From positions 1 through 64,000 of the forward strand of contig CAITYM010000030.1 of assembly GCA_903896615.1 (NCBI GenBank): DNA of 64,000 nt, read 5' to 3'. The DNA comes from an uncultured Burkholderiales bacterium. GTDB lineage: Bacteria; Pseudomonadota; Gammaproteobacteria; Burkholderiales; Burkholderiaceae_C. The notes below the pieces were generated by a model. It saw nothing but the letters and a program-made list of their open reading frames with translations, had not been told where the DNA came from and did not search any database. The first letter of the stretch is position 1. The number at the start of each line of letters is the position of its first letter. Positions 28,156 through 38,302 of this stretch are shown one piece after another. The position numbers were made by a program, and so were the translations under genes.

Positions 28156-28932
28156 ATGCGAAAATCATTTTTTTCTTTAATTCCGTTCTTACTGGTTGGA
28201 CTGCTCGCGGCTGACGCGTTTGCACAATCGGCGTCTGATCAGGATATAAAAACAGTGGGCTTATCCGGCGACTTGGGACTAGCAGTTTTCTCACAAAGCG
28301 CAATAATTCAAGGGAATAATTCCACCACACAGGTTCGACCCTACGCTTACTTTGACTATGATCGTTTCTTTGCCAGGATTGATACTTTTGGCATAAAAAC
28401 TATTCCTTTAGGAGCTGGAAGCTTAGAGCTTGTTGGTAAATACAACCCCGAGGGATATATCGCCAGAGGTACTCCCTACAACTTAATGAATCCACGCTCC
28501 TTACCTACCCCTTTAGGACTGGGTACTTTCCAGCTTACACCCGTAGGGGCTTTCTTTTTTCATACCTACCAAGACGTTTCAACATCTAAGGGAAAAATGG
28601 CGGAGTTTACCTATGCCGGCGAAATAGATTTACGAAATGCAATAAAGATCTATCCTTTGATAGGATTTGACTACAAGGACAAACAGTATCTTAATTATTT
28701 TTACGGTGTATCACTAAGCGAGTCACAGCGCTCTGGGGTTAACACCTACACCCCAGAGAGCGGGACCTCCCCCTTTGCCGCAATGATTATTGAAGTACCC
28801 GTCGGTGAGCACTGGGTTGTAAACACCTTGGTAAAGCAAAAATGGCTAGCAACTTCAATTTCAAACAGCCCACTTGTTAATGAACGTCGAGTGGAAAATT
28901 TATTTATCAGTTTAAACTATCGATTTGAATAG
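28156..28932 (+). CDS. MipA/OmpV family outer-membrane protein
   Basis: Signal peptide; VGLSGDLGLAVFSQSAI, YFYGVSLSESQRSGVNTYTPESG; C-terminal LNYRFE. Confidence 0.75.
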   Translation: MRKSFFSLIPFLLVGLLAADAFAQSASDQDIKTVGLSGDLGLAVFSQSAIIQGNNSTTQVRPYAYFDYDRFFARIDTFGIKTIPLGAGSLELVGKYNPEGYIARGTPYNLMNPRSLPTPLGLGTFQLTPVGAFFFHTYQDVSTSKGKMAEFTYAGEIDLRNAIKIYPLIGFDYKDKQYLNYFYGVSLSESQRSGVNTYTPESGTSPFAAMIIEVPVGEHWVVNTLVKQKWLATSISNSPLVNERRVENLFISLNYRFE

Positions 28933-28960
28933 TCAGTAACCTACAAAGAGGGCTCAAACA

Positions 28961-30229
28961 ATGCATGATTTCTCATGGCTTCCACATCAAGGCCTCCAAA
29001 TTATTTTTGTTTTTTTTCTAACCTTTATTATTGGGCTAGAACGTGAGGCAAAAAAACAAGACGATGATCATCTATCCTTTGGTGGTGTTCGAACTTACCC
29101 ACTCATCGGACTTATTGGATTTGCAATTGGGGCCGTGTCAGGAGATCAATTACTTCTCATTTCAGTGGGTCTGGTCGTTGTCTCAAGTTTCTTACTAATG
29201 TCCTTTTGGCACAAATTAACTACGGTGGGCTACTCAGGTATTACCAGTTATATGGCTGCCCTATCAACTTACATTATTGGAGTGACCATATTTAAGGATT
29301 TATTTTGGATTGCCGCAACTCTAACTGTTATCAATGTGCTCTTGCTTGAGTTAAAGTTTTGGCTAGAGCAGTTGGCAAAAAGAATCGACGAGGGTGAAAT
29401 ACTTACGTTTGCAAAATTTTTAATGCTCCTAGCAGTCATATTGCCATTACTACCCAATGAGTCTTTCACACAGTACCAAATCAATCCCTTTAAGACATGG
29501 ATTGTCGTGGTAGCTGTAAGCACCGTATCCTACGGCAGCTACGTATTACAAAAACTCTCCAAGGGTTCTAAAGGTCTTCTACTAACGGCCTTATTAGGAG
29601 GGCTATATTCCTCAACGGTGACGACGATTGCTTTGGCAAGAAAATCTCAAGAGCAAGATGCTCCAAAATTAATTTCCGGAGTTATTCTGATGGCATCGGG
29701 CATGATGTACCTTCGTATTCTTGCATTATTAGCACTCTTTAATCCAATCATAATGAGCGTGTTAACCATTCCAATGATCTCCCTCGCCCTTTTAGCCTTG
29801 ATTGGGGGATACGCTTGGTCACGATTAGGCGAGGTTCGTATTCGTGAAGTTCAGCACGAGTCTAAGGCTCGCAATCCACTTGAGATTAGGTCTGGGCTTG
29901 TGTTTGCAATGTTATTTGTTGTCATGTTGGTCGTAACGAACCTTGCCATTGAGTACCTTGGTAATAACGGTGTGTATACACTTGGATTAATCATGGGTGT
30001 TGCTGACGTAGACCCCTTCATAATGGGACTTACACAATCCGTCCCCTCATTAACACCTGGCGCTGTAGCGGCGGTGGGAATATTGATAGCTACGTCAGCC
30101 AACAATGCTGCCAAAGGCTTTTACGCCTACACATTAGCTAGCAAAGAAACAGCAAAAGCCAGCCTCCTATTGATGCTCAGCCTATCTGCTGGTGGTTTGA
30201 TTCCCGCGGCCTACTTGGTACTTCGTTGA
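28961..30229 (+). CDS. MgtC/SapB-DUF4010 family membrane protein
   Basis: FIIGLEREAKKQ...FGGVRTYPLIGLIG; DUF4010 C-terminal half GVADVDPFIMGL. Confidence 0.88.
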   Translation: MHDFSWLPHQGLQIIFVFFLTFIIGLEREAKKQDDDHLSFGGVRTYPLIGLIGFAIGAVSGDQLLLISVGLVVVSSFLLMSFWHKLTTVGYSGITSYMAALSTYIIGVTIFKDLFWIAATLTVINVLLLELKFWLEQLAKRIDEGEILTFAKFLMLLAVILPLLPNESFTQYQINPFKTWIVVVAVSTVSYGSYVLQKLSKGSKGLLLTALLGGLYSSTVTTIALARKSQEQDAPKLISGVILMASGMMYLRILALLALFNPIIMSVLTIPMISLALLALIGGYAWSRLGEVRIREVQHESKARNPLEIRSGLVFAMLFVVMLVVTNLAIEYLGNNGVYTLGLIMGVADVDPFIMGLTQSVPSLTPGAVAAVGILIATSANNAAKGFYAYTLASKETAKASLLLMLSLSAGGLIPAAYLVLR

Positions 30230-30310
30230 ATTTAGACGCCAAATGATTTGAAAAAGCCGCCCATCTCCAAAAGCAACAAACGGGTGGTAGGCTATTTAAT
30301 GGATGCGCCT

Positions 30311-30775
30311 TTACTTCTCTGGGGATTCATCAATATTGGGGCGCTCGGCAGCGCGAATATTGGCAGTAAACACCTGACCGGAATCGGTCAGCACAAGCTT
30401 TTTAAGTGCTCCCCCCTTTCCTTTGGATGGATCTCTTAAAGGACTAAAGCTTACGGTTACTTTGTCTCCTGCTTTGACAGCATTTCGCGTCCAACCATCT
30501 CTAACAAGGTTGCCCGGACTCGTCATCTCCATTAACCATAACGCTGGCTGCTCACTCCCCTCACTCCCATTGATAAATATAGCTACGTGGGGGTTGGTCC
30601 ACTGAACTTCCTTGACAACGCCGGTAATGGTCACACTTTTGCTGTGATCAAACATAGCGGTTGAGTGGTGTGCAAAAGCTGTAGTAGCGGGGATAAAAAG
30701 CGCCGCGCCAAGACTGGCCAAAGCGATGGCAATGGAGCGTAAGATTGCACGGGTAATAGGAAAAGTTGATTTCAC
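30311..30775 (-). CDS. DUF6152 family exported protein
   Basis: Signal peptide then AHHSTAMFDHSKSVTITGVVKEVQWTNPHVAIFI. Confidence 0.8.
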   Translation of the reverse strand: MKSTFPITRAILRSIAIALASLGAALFIPATTAFAHHSTAMFDHSKSVTITGVVKEVQWTNPHVAIFINGSEGSEQPALWLMEMTSPGNLVRDGWTRNAVKAGDKVTVSFSPLRDPSKGKGGALKKLVLTDSGQVFTANIRAAERPNIDESPEK

Positions 30776-30794
30776 TTGATCTCCTTAAAAAGTA

Positions 30795-31649
30795 TCATTT
30801 AGGTGGAATGCGGTTACCGCCGATATCGTGTTCAATTTTTTCATAAATGTGCCAACCCTCATTATTTACTTTGGGTGCGACATAACCTTCTTCACATGTG
30901 CCCTCAACAATATCGAATTTCCGAGCTCTTTGCCGGAAAAAGATTCGAGTTGTCTTCCAAGGCTTGGTGAGAATATTGGGAGCAATAATCTCTAAGTCAT
31001 CATGGAGCACATCCTTGGCTGCCAAATGGATGCGCTCAATCACATGCATATCTCCATTATTGGGCACGCCTTCAGCCTCGGTTATGGCTAGGTAAGCCTG
31101 TGGAACAATACCAACGGTATCAACCACCAACGTAGTGCCTTCCCAGTGCCCAACCGAATGCCCATGGAATGTTGGATCTGGATCTTCTGGGTGCGCCCTA
31201 CCATCGGTATATATTCTCCTAATACGGTTTCCATCAGACTCCCCCAACATGGTCACGCGCCCGGGAGTAAATAGAATCTCCATTGCATTGTGAGTGATCA
31301 ACATCCACGAAGGCATAGCCTCTGGTAAACATCCCCAAAACACCAAAAATGGCCGTCCTTCTCTGTCTTCCTTGTATTGATGTTCAATCAAAGCTGCTGC
31401 CTTCGCGTTCCAAGGCGGAGGATTTGTTTTAGCTTGCATATCTTGATCCGTTACCTTCGGATTCCAAACTCCCGACCAATCAGGTAAGCTGGCTAAGTCT
31501 GACCAGTCCTTTGGAGTCGGGGCCGGATTAATCACCGACTTTTCAGCAGCTGTGGCCCCTGCAACGCAGACAATCATCAATAAGGCCCATGCACACACAA
31601 TCAAGATTACAGGCCTGAAGAGCCGGTCAATAAAGCGTTTTAAAAACAA
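30795..31649 (-). CDS. Exported protein of unknown function
   Basis: Signal/anchor, LPDWSGVWNP, HSVGHWEGTTLVVDTVGI motifs. Confidence 0.75.
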   Translation of the reverse strand: MFLKRFIDRLFRPVILIVCAWALLMIVCVAGATAAEKSVINPAPTPKDWSDLASLPDWSGVWNPKVTDQDMQAKTNPPPWNAKAAALIEHQYKEDREGRPFLVFWGCLPEAMPSWMLITHNAMEILFTPGRVTMLGESDGNRIRRIYTDGRAHPEDPDPTFHGHSVGHWEGTTLVVDTVGIVPQAYLAITEAEGVPNNGDMHVIERIHLAAKDVLHDDLEIIAPNILTKPWKTTRIFFRQRARKFDIVEGTCEEGYVAPKVNNEGWHIYEKIEHDIGGNRIPPK

Positions 31650-31835
31650 ACTATTCTCCTAATCGATATATTGCAGAATTGACAATCGTAATGTTCACAG
31701 CGCCTTTTGGAACGTACCGTAAAACTTAAGTAATCAGCATTTTAGGATCTTAAGCTGGCTTAGAAAGTCAAGAGTTACCCTAGAGTTTCCTCCGATCTTT
31801 TAAGTAGCTAGGTAAAGTTTTGTCAATGTTATTTT

Positions 31836-32417
31836 CTAGCCTGCAAATGTGGGCTGAATTGAAAACCCAATCCAACGACCTAAGGCGATCACGCCAATCC
31901 AAATCAGTATGGACAAGAGAGCCGACCATTTTCCTGACCAAAAGAAACTAATTTGATGTAGCTTCATGCGAATCTTGCTCATCTTAATTTGCTGTACTGC
32001 ATTAATACGAGCTGCATGTGAGGGGTCATAAGCTTCAGCTCGCGAGCTAAACCAAAGCTGGAAAATCATCATGTTTATACCTGCTGAAAGGAGCAACAAT
32101 ATCTTTAGTTGGAAATAAACGTTATGAGCGTAATTGACTGCATTCGATGTAAATAACGCTACACCCGTAATCACAGCAATTGCGAACATGAACCAGGTAA
32201 TAGGCAAGAGTTCTTTAGCAAATCGCCTAAGACCTCTGTCTTGATTAGCCAGCCCTAAAATTCTCAAATCTACCCAAATAATACTGCCAAGGAAAACTGT
32301 TACTGCTAAAACGTGAAAACTCTCGATCATGGGAAACAGCCAATCGTTTTCTCTAATACTGCTTGCCATGGCAGTCTCAAATATCCACTTTAATAAACCA
32401 TCTAATTCCATAAACAC
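31836..32417 (-). CDS. DUF6644-like integral membrane protein
   Basis: Four hydrophobic segments; MIESFHVLAVTVFLGSIIWVDLRILGL. Confidence 0.7.
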   Translation of the reverse strand: MFMELDGLLKWIFETAMASSIRENDWLFPMIESFHVLAVTVFLGSIIWVDLRILGLANQDRGLRRFAKELLPITWFMFAIAVITGVALFTSNAVNYAHNVYFQLKILLLLSAGINMMIFQLWFSSRAEAYDPSHAARINAVQQIKMSKIRMKLHQISFFWSGKWSALLSILIWIGVIALGRWIGFSIQPTFAG

Positions 32418-32483
32418 AACTGATACCTCGTTATCTAAGATTAAGATTGCAAAACTGTTTGAGCTTAAATTAAAAGCCTTGAT

Positions 32484-32993
32484 TCAGGTATAGGCAATCC
32501 ATCGACCTGCAACAACAATACAGGTCAGTAAAATCAAGAGCCCTACAGCAAGAAATTTACCCTTGAGTTGCAATACTCTTTCTGACTCATATCCACTCTT
32601 CCAATCTGTTACTGGATTTACCAGTATTCGTTTGATAATTCGTAAAGTAAATAGCGTTGTGATCAATAAAATCATTTTTATTTGAAACGCAATATTTGCC
32701 AATGACCTAGAAGGTTCTCCTATTATTAAAAGAATACCAGTCATAAATAGTAAAAACAACGAAAATTTTAAAATAGGCCAGCACTTACTAAACGTTGATG
32801 AGAATGGCTGCTCCGTTGCAAAATAACCCAACAACCTTAAAGCAATCATTAAGGCGACAGACAAAACTGCAGAAACTGCAAATATATGAATGATTTGAGT
32901 GATCGGAACAATCCACTCAGAAACTTGAATTGCTTGGCTGACAGGAGTATCCTCCAGCCAAACACAAAATTGATTTAAAGTCGCATTTCTCAT
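32484..32993 (-). CDS. DUF6644-like integral membrane protein (diverged tandem paralogue)
   Basis: Four hydrophobic segments; VPITQIIHIFAVSAVLSVALMIALRLLG aligns with the neighbouring paralogue. Confidence 0.65.
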   Translation of the reverse strand: MRNATLNQFCVWLEDTPVSQAIQVSEWIVPITQIIHIFAVSAVLSVALMIALRLLGYFATEQPFSSTFSKCWPILKFSLFLLFMTGILLIIGEPSRSLANIAFQIKMILLITTLFTLRIIKRILVNPVTDWKSGYESERVLQLKGKFLAVGLLILLTCIVVAGRWIAYT

Positions 32994-33160
32994 ACCGAAT
33001 TTAGTAATACCAATAAAACATTATTACACCGATTGTAGAGTCAGATTTGCACATTAATTCCCCGATTATTTATCCATAATTGGAGTAACATAAGGCGATA
33101 TCCACCTACGGGTCGTTTTAAAAATTGACTTCATGTGGCGCACGTTAGAGAAGGACCGCT

Positions 33161-33445
33161 ATGATGCACCCCACCCGATTACTATTTAAATCAACATTGG
33201 CATTAAGTTTGATTGCTGTTTTATCTGCTTGCACCACTGTAGAGCAAAAAAAACAATGGTCAGAAAAGAAGTTTGGCCCTCGATGCGAATCCGCTGGTTA
33301 CAAATCACAAACACCGGCTTACTTTGAATGTATCTCAGATGAAGATCGGACTTGGCGTATCAATCAAATGGAGAAAGGCACCCCATATGAGAACTGGATG
33401 CCTATGACCTACTTACCCTCTATTACAGATGAGAGGAAAGATTGA
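33161..33445 (+). CDS. Small lipoprotein of unknown function
   Basis: Lipobox VLSACTTVEQ; 94 aa. Confidence 0.65.
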   Translation: MMHPTRLLFKSTLALSLIAVLSACTTVEQKKQWSEKKFGPRCESAGYKSQTPAYFECISDEDRTWRINQMEKGTPYENWMPMTYLPSITDERKD

Positions 33446-33518
33446 CATTCATACCTGACCATTGCTAGATGGCACTGCTTACGCCAAAGGAACGGTGATT
33501 CCTACTCTTATTCGGTCA

Positions 33519-33536
33519 TGCCCGATTCATCGGGCA
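33519..33536. repeat. Inverted repeat TGCCCGAT-TC-ATCGGGCA between convergent genes
   Basis: Perfect arms; no clear T-run, may still terminate transcription. Confidence 0.6.
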
Positions 33537-33557
33537 CCATAACCTAAAGATCCTTAA

Positions 33558-34706
33558 TTAAATTGGAGTCTTTTGTCCATCCTTATAGGTGTAAAGCGTT
33601 GTTGCCGGGTTTTTCATCTCCCCGTTTACCTCAAAAGCGATTTCTGAAGTAATTCCTTTTAGGTGGGTATCAACTATTTTGGGCGTATAAACCTTAGGAT
33701 CTACGGAGTTGGCGCGTTTCATAGAATCGAACAGGACAAATGTTGCGTCATAGGTATAGGGCGAATAAACCTGAAACTGTCCAGGATACTTAACGTCATA
33801 TCGCTTTCTCCAAGCTACACCACCTGGCATCTTGCTTAAGGCAGCACCACCCTCTGCGCAGACCACATTGCCTAATGTTTTGGCGCCACCTGAGAGCTTG
33901 GCAATCTCAGCCGTACAAATACCGTCTCCTCCAAAAAACTTTACATTACTCAAACCGAGTTGCTCCATCTGACGAAGCATTGGACCTCCCTGGGGATCCA
34001 TGCCACCGTAAAAGATAGCGTCTGGGGTTTTTGACTTGATAGCAGTCAAAATTGCCATAAAGTCAGTAGCCTTATCGTTGGTGTATTGTTCATCAACAAT
34101 TTGAATGCCTTGGGACAGGGCTGTTTTTTTAAAAACCTCCGCTACCCCTTGACCATAGGCTGTCCTGTCATCAATGATTGCAACTTTCTTTAAATGAAGT
34201 GTTTTGGAAGCATACAGCGCCAGTTGCTTACCCAAGGTATCATCATTGGCAATAATTCGATAGGTTGTTTTATAGCCAGGCTTGGTTAACGCAGGATTTG
34301 TAGCAGCGCCGGTCACATGCGGGATACCACAGTCGTTGTAGATCTTTGCAGCCGGGATTGTGGTTCCAGAATTCAGATGCCCCACCACTCCTGCAACGTT
34401 AGAATCGCAAAGCTTTTGAGCCGCTGAGGTACCTTGCTTAGGGTCTGCGGCATCATCTTCAGCCTGAATTTCAAACTTAACTCGTTTTCCTCCTATGACT
34501 GGGTTTTGTGCATTGATGTCTTCAATGGCCATTCGAACACCGTTCTCATTGTCCCGTCCGTAATGCGCCTGAGCACCGCTTAAAGGTGCGACGTGGCCGA
34601 TTTTCACAACTTGTACTTCCTGAGAGAAACCCGAAGAACAGGTCAAAGCTACAGTGACACAAGTAGTTACATTTGAAATTGTGAAAAATTTAAATTTCAT
34701 ATCCAT
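33558..34706 (-). CDS. Branched-chain amino-acid ABC transporter substrate-binding protein
   Basis: VKIGHVAPLSGAQAHYGRDNENGVRMAIEDIN; Peripla_BP_6. Confidence 0.9.
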   Translation of the reverse strand: MDMKFKFFTISNVTTCVTVALTCSSGFSQEVQVVKIGHVAPLSGAQAHYGRDNENGVRMAIEDINAQNPVIGGKRVKFEIQAEDDAADPKQGTSAAQKLCDSNVAGVVGHLNSGTTIPAAKIYNDCGIPHVTGAATNPALTKPGYKTTYRIIANDDTLGKQLALYASKTLHLKKVAIIDDRTAYGQGVAEVFKKTALSQGIQIVDEQYTNDKATDFMAILTAIKSKTPDAIFYGGMDPQGGPMLRQMEQLGLSNVKFFGGDGICTAEIAKLSGGAKTLGNVVCAEGGAALSKMPGGVAWRKRYDVKYPGQFQVYSPYTYDATFVLFDSMKRANSVDPKVYTPKIVDTHLKGITSEIAFEVNGEMKNPATTLYTYKDGQKTPI

Positions 34707-34737
34707 CCCTATATATACAAAAGGAAAATTAACAAAC

Positions 34738-35034
34738 TTATCTATCCTGATTCGAATTTAAAAAACCCTCTTGCCCTAAGACTTCTTCGACTGCATCGCG
34801 CATCAAATCGGGGAGAATTTTGACCAGTTTGGCATGCACAATCTCAAGGACTGCATCCGCCAATTCGTTAACCGCTAAGGGGTCGTAGTCACCCTGTGCA
34901 TCCATTCTAAGGTTTTCTACCACTGTATTGGAATCGTTGTGCAACGTCTCAACACTAATGCTTCTTGCCCCGTCCAAGGGAACTACCTCTAGCAAAGTAG
35001 GAATTAACTGATCAGGAACTTTAGGATTCATCAA
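34738..35034 (-). CDS. Hypothetical protein downstream of holC
   Basis: 98 aa, 4-nt overlap with holC (34738-35034 / 35031), operonic position. Confidence 0.65.
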   Translation of the reverse strand: MMNPKVPDQLIPTLLEVVPLDGARSISVETLHNDSNTVVENLRMDAQGDYDPLAVNELADAVLEIVHAKLVKILPDLMRDAVEEVLGQEGFLNSNQDR

Positions 35035-35465
35035 GATTTATTTATTTCATGCGTTGAAATGGGATAGCCTCTTTGAGAATAATGACGCCAACGAATTCTC
35101 GCTTTTGCCTTATCCTCGTCTAAATCGCCAACTATTTCGATGACTCTCTCAAACTTTTCATAACCTGGAGCAACATCATCATCTATATTGAGCAGGACTT
35201 GGTGGTGAGGCAGGGTATCTAAAGACTCTATGTTAGAGGTAAGTACGATTGGACTTGCATTCAATAAAAAGGACTCCGCATCACAGTTGCAATGAGGAAT
35301 AAAGTCAGTTGCCGAAATATTCCACAAGGCTTGGTCCAGTTGTTTCAACATATCCCTAGAACCCTTGACCACAACTTTAGCTTGGGAGGTATATGCTTTA
35401 CGCAACAAGCGACAACAATAATCTAACTTGTTGTTGGCATTTAAATGGAATGTGATTTCAGTCAT
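35031..35465 (-). CDS. holC: DNA polymerase III chi subunit
   Basis: MTEITFHLNANNKLDYCCRLLRKAY...FERVIEIVGDLDEDKAKARIRWRHY; downstream of pepA as in many proteobacteria. Confidence 0.85.
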   Translation of the reverse strand: MTEITFHLNANNKLDYCCRLLRKAYTSQAKVVVKGSRDMLKQLDQALWNISATDFIPHCNCDAESFLLNASPIVLTSNIESLDTLPHHQVLLNIDDDVAPGYEKFERVIEIVGDLDEDKAKARIRWRHYSQRGYPISTHEINKS

Positions 35466-35528
35466 TAAATCGAATTTTAACAAGTCTTGACGCAACGTAT
35501 TAGCGTCGCCAACGGTACGAAAAGGAAA

Positions 35529-37142
35529 CTATTTAGAACTTGATTTAGAACGTGATTTAGATCCGGATCCGCGAATGGTCTTTGCCACAACTTGCGCTGA
35601 GTCAGCCTTCTTTGCAGGAATGCTAGCACTTGGAGATTTGTTGGAATGGTTAAGTAAATACTCCATCAGTAGCCCCACCGGCCTGCCAGTAGACCCCTTT
35701 GCAGCTCCACTGTTCCAAGCCGTTCCCGCAATATCCAAATGCGCCCAAACATAATCATTTGCAAAGCGCTGCAAAAACTTGGCGGCAGTTACACTCCCGG
35801 CAGAGCGGTCTCCAACATTAGCGACGTCAGCAAAATTTGACTTTAAAGCATCTGCATATTCATCATCCAAAGGCATGCGCCAACATGTATCCAATGATGC
35901 TTCACCCGCCTTTTCAAGGGCGTGAGCAAGCTCATCGTTGTTGGAAAACAAACCACTCCTGAGATGTCCCAGCGCAATCACACAAGCGCCGGTTAAGGTT
36001 GCAATATCAATAACTGCCTTAGGCTTATAGCGCTTTGCATAGGTAAGTGCATCACATAAAATCAGACGCCCTTCTGCATCCGTATTGAGGATCTCAATTG
36101 TTTGACCACTCATACTCGTCACAACGTCCCCTGGCTTTATAGCTGTGCCGTCGGGCATATTCTCACACGTTGGAATCAGTCCAACCACATGCAAATCATC
36201 AGGCCTCAAGACCGACAATGATTTGAATACACCCAGAACACTTGCTGCTCCGCACATATCAAACTTCATTTCATCCATTCCAGCCCCGGGCTTAAGGGAA
36301 ATTCCGCCGGTATCAAAGGTAATGCCCTTGCCAACCAAAACCACCGGTGCTGTGGATTTAGCACGTGCTCCCCTGTACTCCATGGTAATAAAGCGCAGGG
36401 GCTCTGAGGATCCCTGGGCCACAGAGATGAATGATCCCATCCCAAGTTTTTCAACCTCCTTAGGTCCTAATACGTTTACCTTAATATTGGGATGCTTGCC
36501 CAGATTAAGAGCAACGTTGCCCAAGTGGGTTGGAGTTGCGTGGTTAGCTGGGCGATTACCCCACTCTTTGGCAAGCTCAATACCCTCACCCAGCGCCAAG
36601 GCCTCTAAGTAGGCCTTCTGCACAGTGGCAGCCTTGGCATCAGGAACCCCAAAAGTCACACTTATATCAACTGAGTTAGGGGCTTGGGACTTGCCTGACT
36701 TGGCTGGTTTAGCGCTGGGCTTGGTCTTTGAGTACAAGTAAAGGGCATCAGAAACAGCCAAAATCGACAACTTTAAGCACTGTTCGGGAGAATTTGCTTC
36801 CTCGATTAATAATGTGATGTTCTTGTAACCTAGGGATTTAATGCTCTTAAACGCGGATAAAACGCTTTTACGGACCTCACCAGGCTTACCCTCCCCGGTT
36901 CCCAATAGCATCAACCTCTTGGCCTGGATGTGTTCAGGCTTTAAAAGTAGCAGGGTTTTACCTGGTTTTGCATCAAAAGACTCTTCTTTTTGAATCTTGC
37001 TTAAATATTGCGACAATACGCTGGTCGTATTGGACTTGTTGGATGGTGCTTTTGTATCAGCCGTCTTTTGCAACACAACGAGCAAATCAGATTTATGGCT
37101 TAAGGCAGCAGATTGAGAGATGGTTTTTAAATCAAAGTTCAT
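35529..37142 (-). CDS. pepA: Leucyl aminopeptidase
   Basis: NTDAEGRLILCDALTYA signature, VLVGKGITFDTGGISLKPGAGMDEMKFDMCGAA. Confidence 0.95.
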   Translation of the reverse strand: MNFDLKTISQSAALSHKSDLLVVLQKTADTKAPSNKSNTTSVLSQYLSKIQKEESFDAKPGKTLLLLKPEHIQAKRLMLLGTGEGKPGEVRKSVLSAFKSIKSLGYKNITLLIEEANSPEQCLKLSILAVSDALYLYSKTKPSAKPAKSGKSQAPNSVDISVTFGVPDAKAATVQKAYLEALALGEGIELAKEWGNRPANHATPTHLGNVALNLGKHPNIKVNVLGPKEVEKLGMGSFISVAQGSSEPLRFITMEYRGARAKSTAPVVLVGKGITFDTGGISLKPGAGMDEMKFDMCGAASVLGVFKSLSVLRPDDLHVVGLIPTCENMPDGTAIKPGDVVTSMSGQTIEILNTDAEGRLILCDALTYAKRYKPKAVIDIATLTGACVIALGHLRSGLFSNNDELAHALEKAGEASLDTCWRMPLDDEYADALKSNFADVANVGDRSAGSVTAAKFLQRFANDYVWAHLDIAGTAWNSGAAKGSTGRPVGLLMEYLLNHSNKSPSASIPAKKADSAQVVAKTIRGSGSKSRSKSSSK

Positions 37143-37165
37143 AATACGGTAAATCCTTAACAAGC

Positions 37166-38302
37166 ATGTTGTTTCAATCATCCATTAAAAGAGAATTGTC
37201 GCGCAGTTTTGGCGCAACTGTCGTCATATTAGTCACCATTGTGGTAACTATTATGCTGATTCGCACCCTTGGCCAAGCATCAAAGGGGAGCGTGAACCCC
37301 TCTGAGGTGAGTCTCGTTCTTGCCTTCACGATACTTGGCAACCTCTCTATCTTACTGGCACTTAGCCTTTTCATAGCGTGTGCAGGGACATTATCCAGAA
37401 TTTACAGAGACAGTGAGATGGTTATTTGGCTCAGTTGCGGCCAAGGCAGGTTGGCTTTTTTCAAACCGATGATCAGTTTCGCTGCCCCGACCCTTTTGTT
37501 GATTGCTGTTCTCTCCCTTTTTGCCTGGCCGTGGTCAAATCAACATATCCAAGAATTAGTCGATCGTTTTGAAAAAAGAGGTGACTTAGACAGAGTGACC
37601 CCAGGTCAGTTTCAGGAATCTGCGAACGGGCAAAGAGTCTTCTTTATTGACAAAGCATCTGACGTTCAAGGACAGGGGAACAACGTCTTTATCGCCAATC
37701 AAGAGGGCGACAAGCAAACTATGACCTCTGCTCAACACGGTCATATTGAGAGCAAATCCACGGGAGAAAAGTTTTTAATCCTCAACAGCGGTCAACAGTT
37801 GGTGTTTAGCAAGTCCCGCGAAACCCTCAAACTCAGTGAATTTAGCGAATACGGGGTTCAAATTGGCAAGTCGGACTCCAACATCGGAGAGCCCTTGCCA
37901 CGAACGTTAGACTCTTGGTATTTACTACTCAACCCTAACGCACAAAACACTTCTGAATTAACTTGGCGTCTCGGGCTGACATTGACGTCATTCAATTTAA
38001 TTGTGATCTCACTTGCTCTTGCAAGTGTGAACCCCAGAGCGGGTAAAAGTGCTCCTTTAATGTTGGCCTTGTTTACATTTATCGCCTACTTTAATTTGTT
38101 GAATATTGGTAAAAACTACAGTGAGTCTGGCAAAAGCTCGCCTTACATGATGATTGGATTTCACATTATTGTGTTCTGCATGGCGGCTCTGTGGGTTATG
38201 CACAAGGACAACAATTGGAGAATTTTTAATCTTCATGCAAGCTTTTCAAGGATGAAGAAGCCTCAGGTGACAAATCAAAAAAATGTGAGCGATCCGCTAT
38301 GA
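37166..38302 (+). CDS. lptF: LPS export ABC transporter permease LptF
   Basis: LptF/LptG family; divergent from pepA. Confidence 0.88.
   Translation: MLFQSSIKRELSRSFGATVVILVTIVVTIMLIRTLGQASKGSVNPSEVSLVLAFTILGNLSILLALSLFIACAGTLSRIYRDSEMVIWLSCGQGRLAFFKPMISFAAPTLLLIAVLSLFAWPWSNQHIQELVDRFEKRGDLDRVTPGQFQESANGQRVFFIDKASDVQGQGNNVFIANQEGDKQTMTSAQHGHIESKSTGEKFLILNSGQQLVFSKSRETLKLSEFSEYGVQIGKSDSNIGEPLPRTLDSWYLLLNPNAQNTSELTWRLGLTLTSFNLIVISLALASVNPRAGKSAPLMLALFTFIAYFNLLNIGKNYSESGKSSPYMMIGFHIIVFCMAALWVMHKDNNWRIFNLHASFSRMKKPQVTNQKNVSDPL

Noticed and set aside
36145-36612. 155-aa ORF antisense to pepA
   Set aside because: Typical long shadow ORF opposite a codon-biased gene.
37142-37166. Very short (23 bp) divergent gap between pepA and lptF
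   Set aside because: This divergent arrangement is common in proteobacteria; not new, though promoters must lie inside coding regions.
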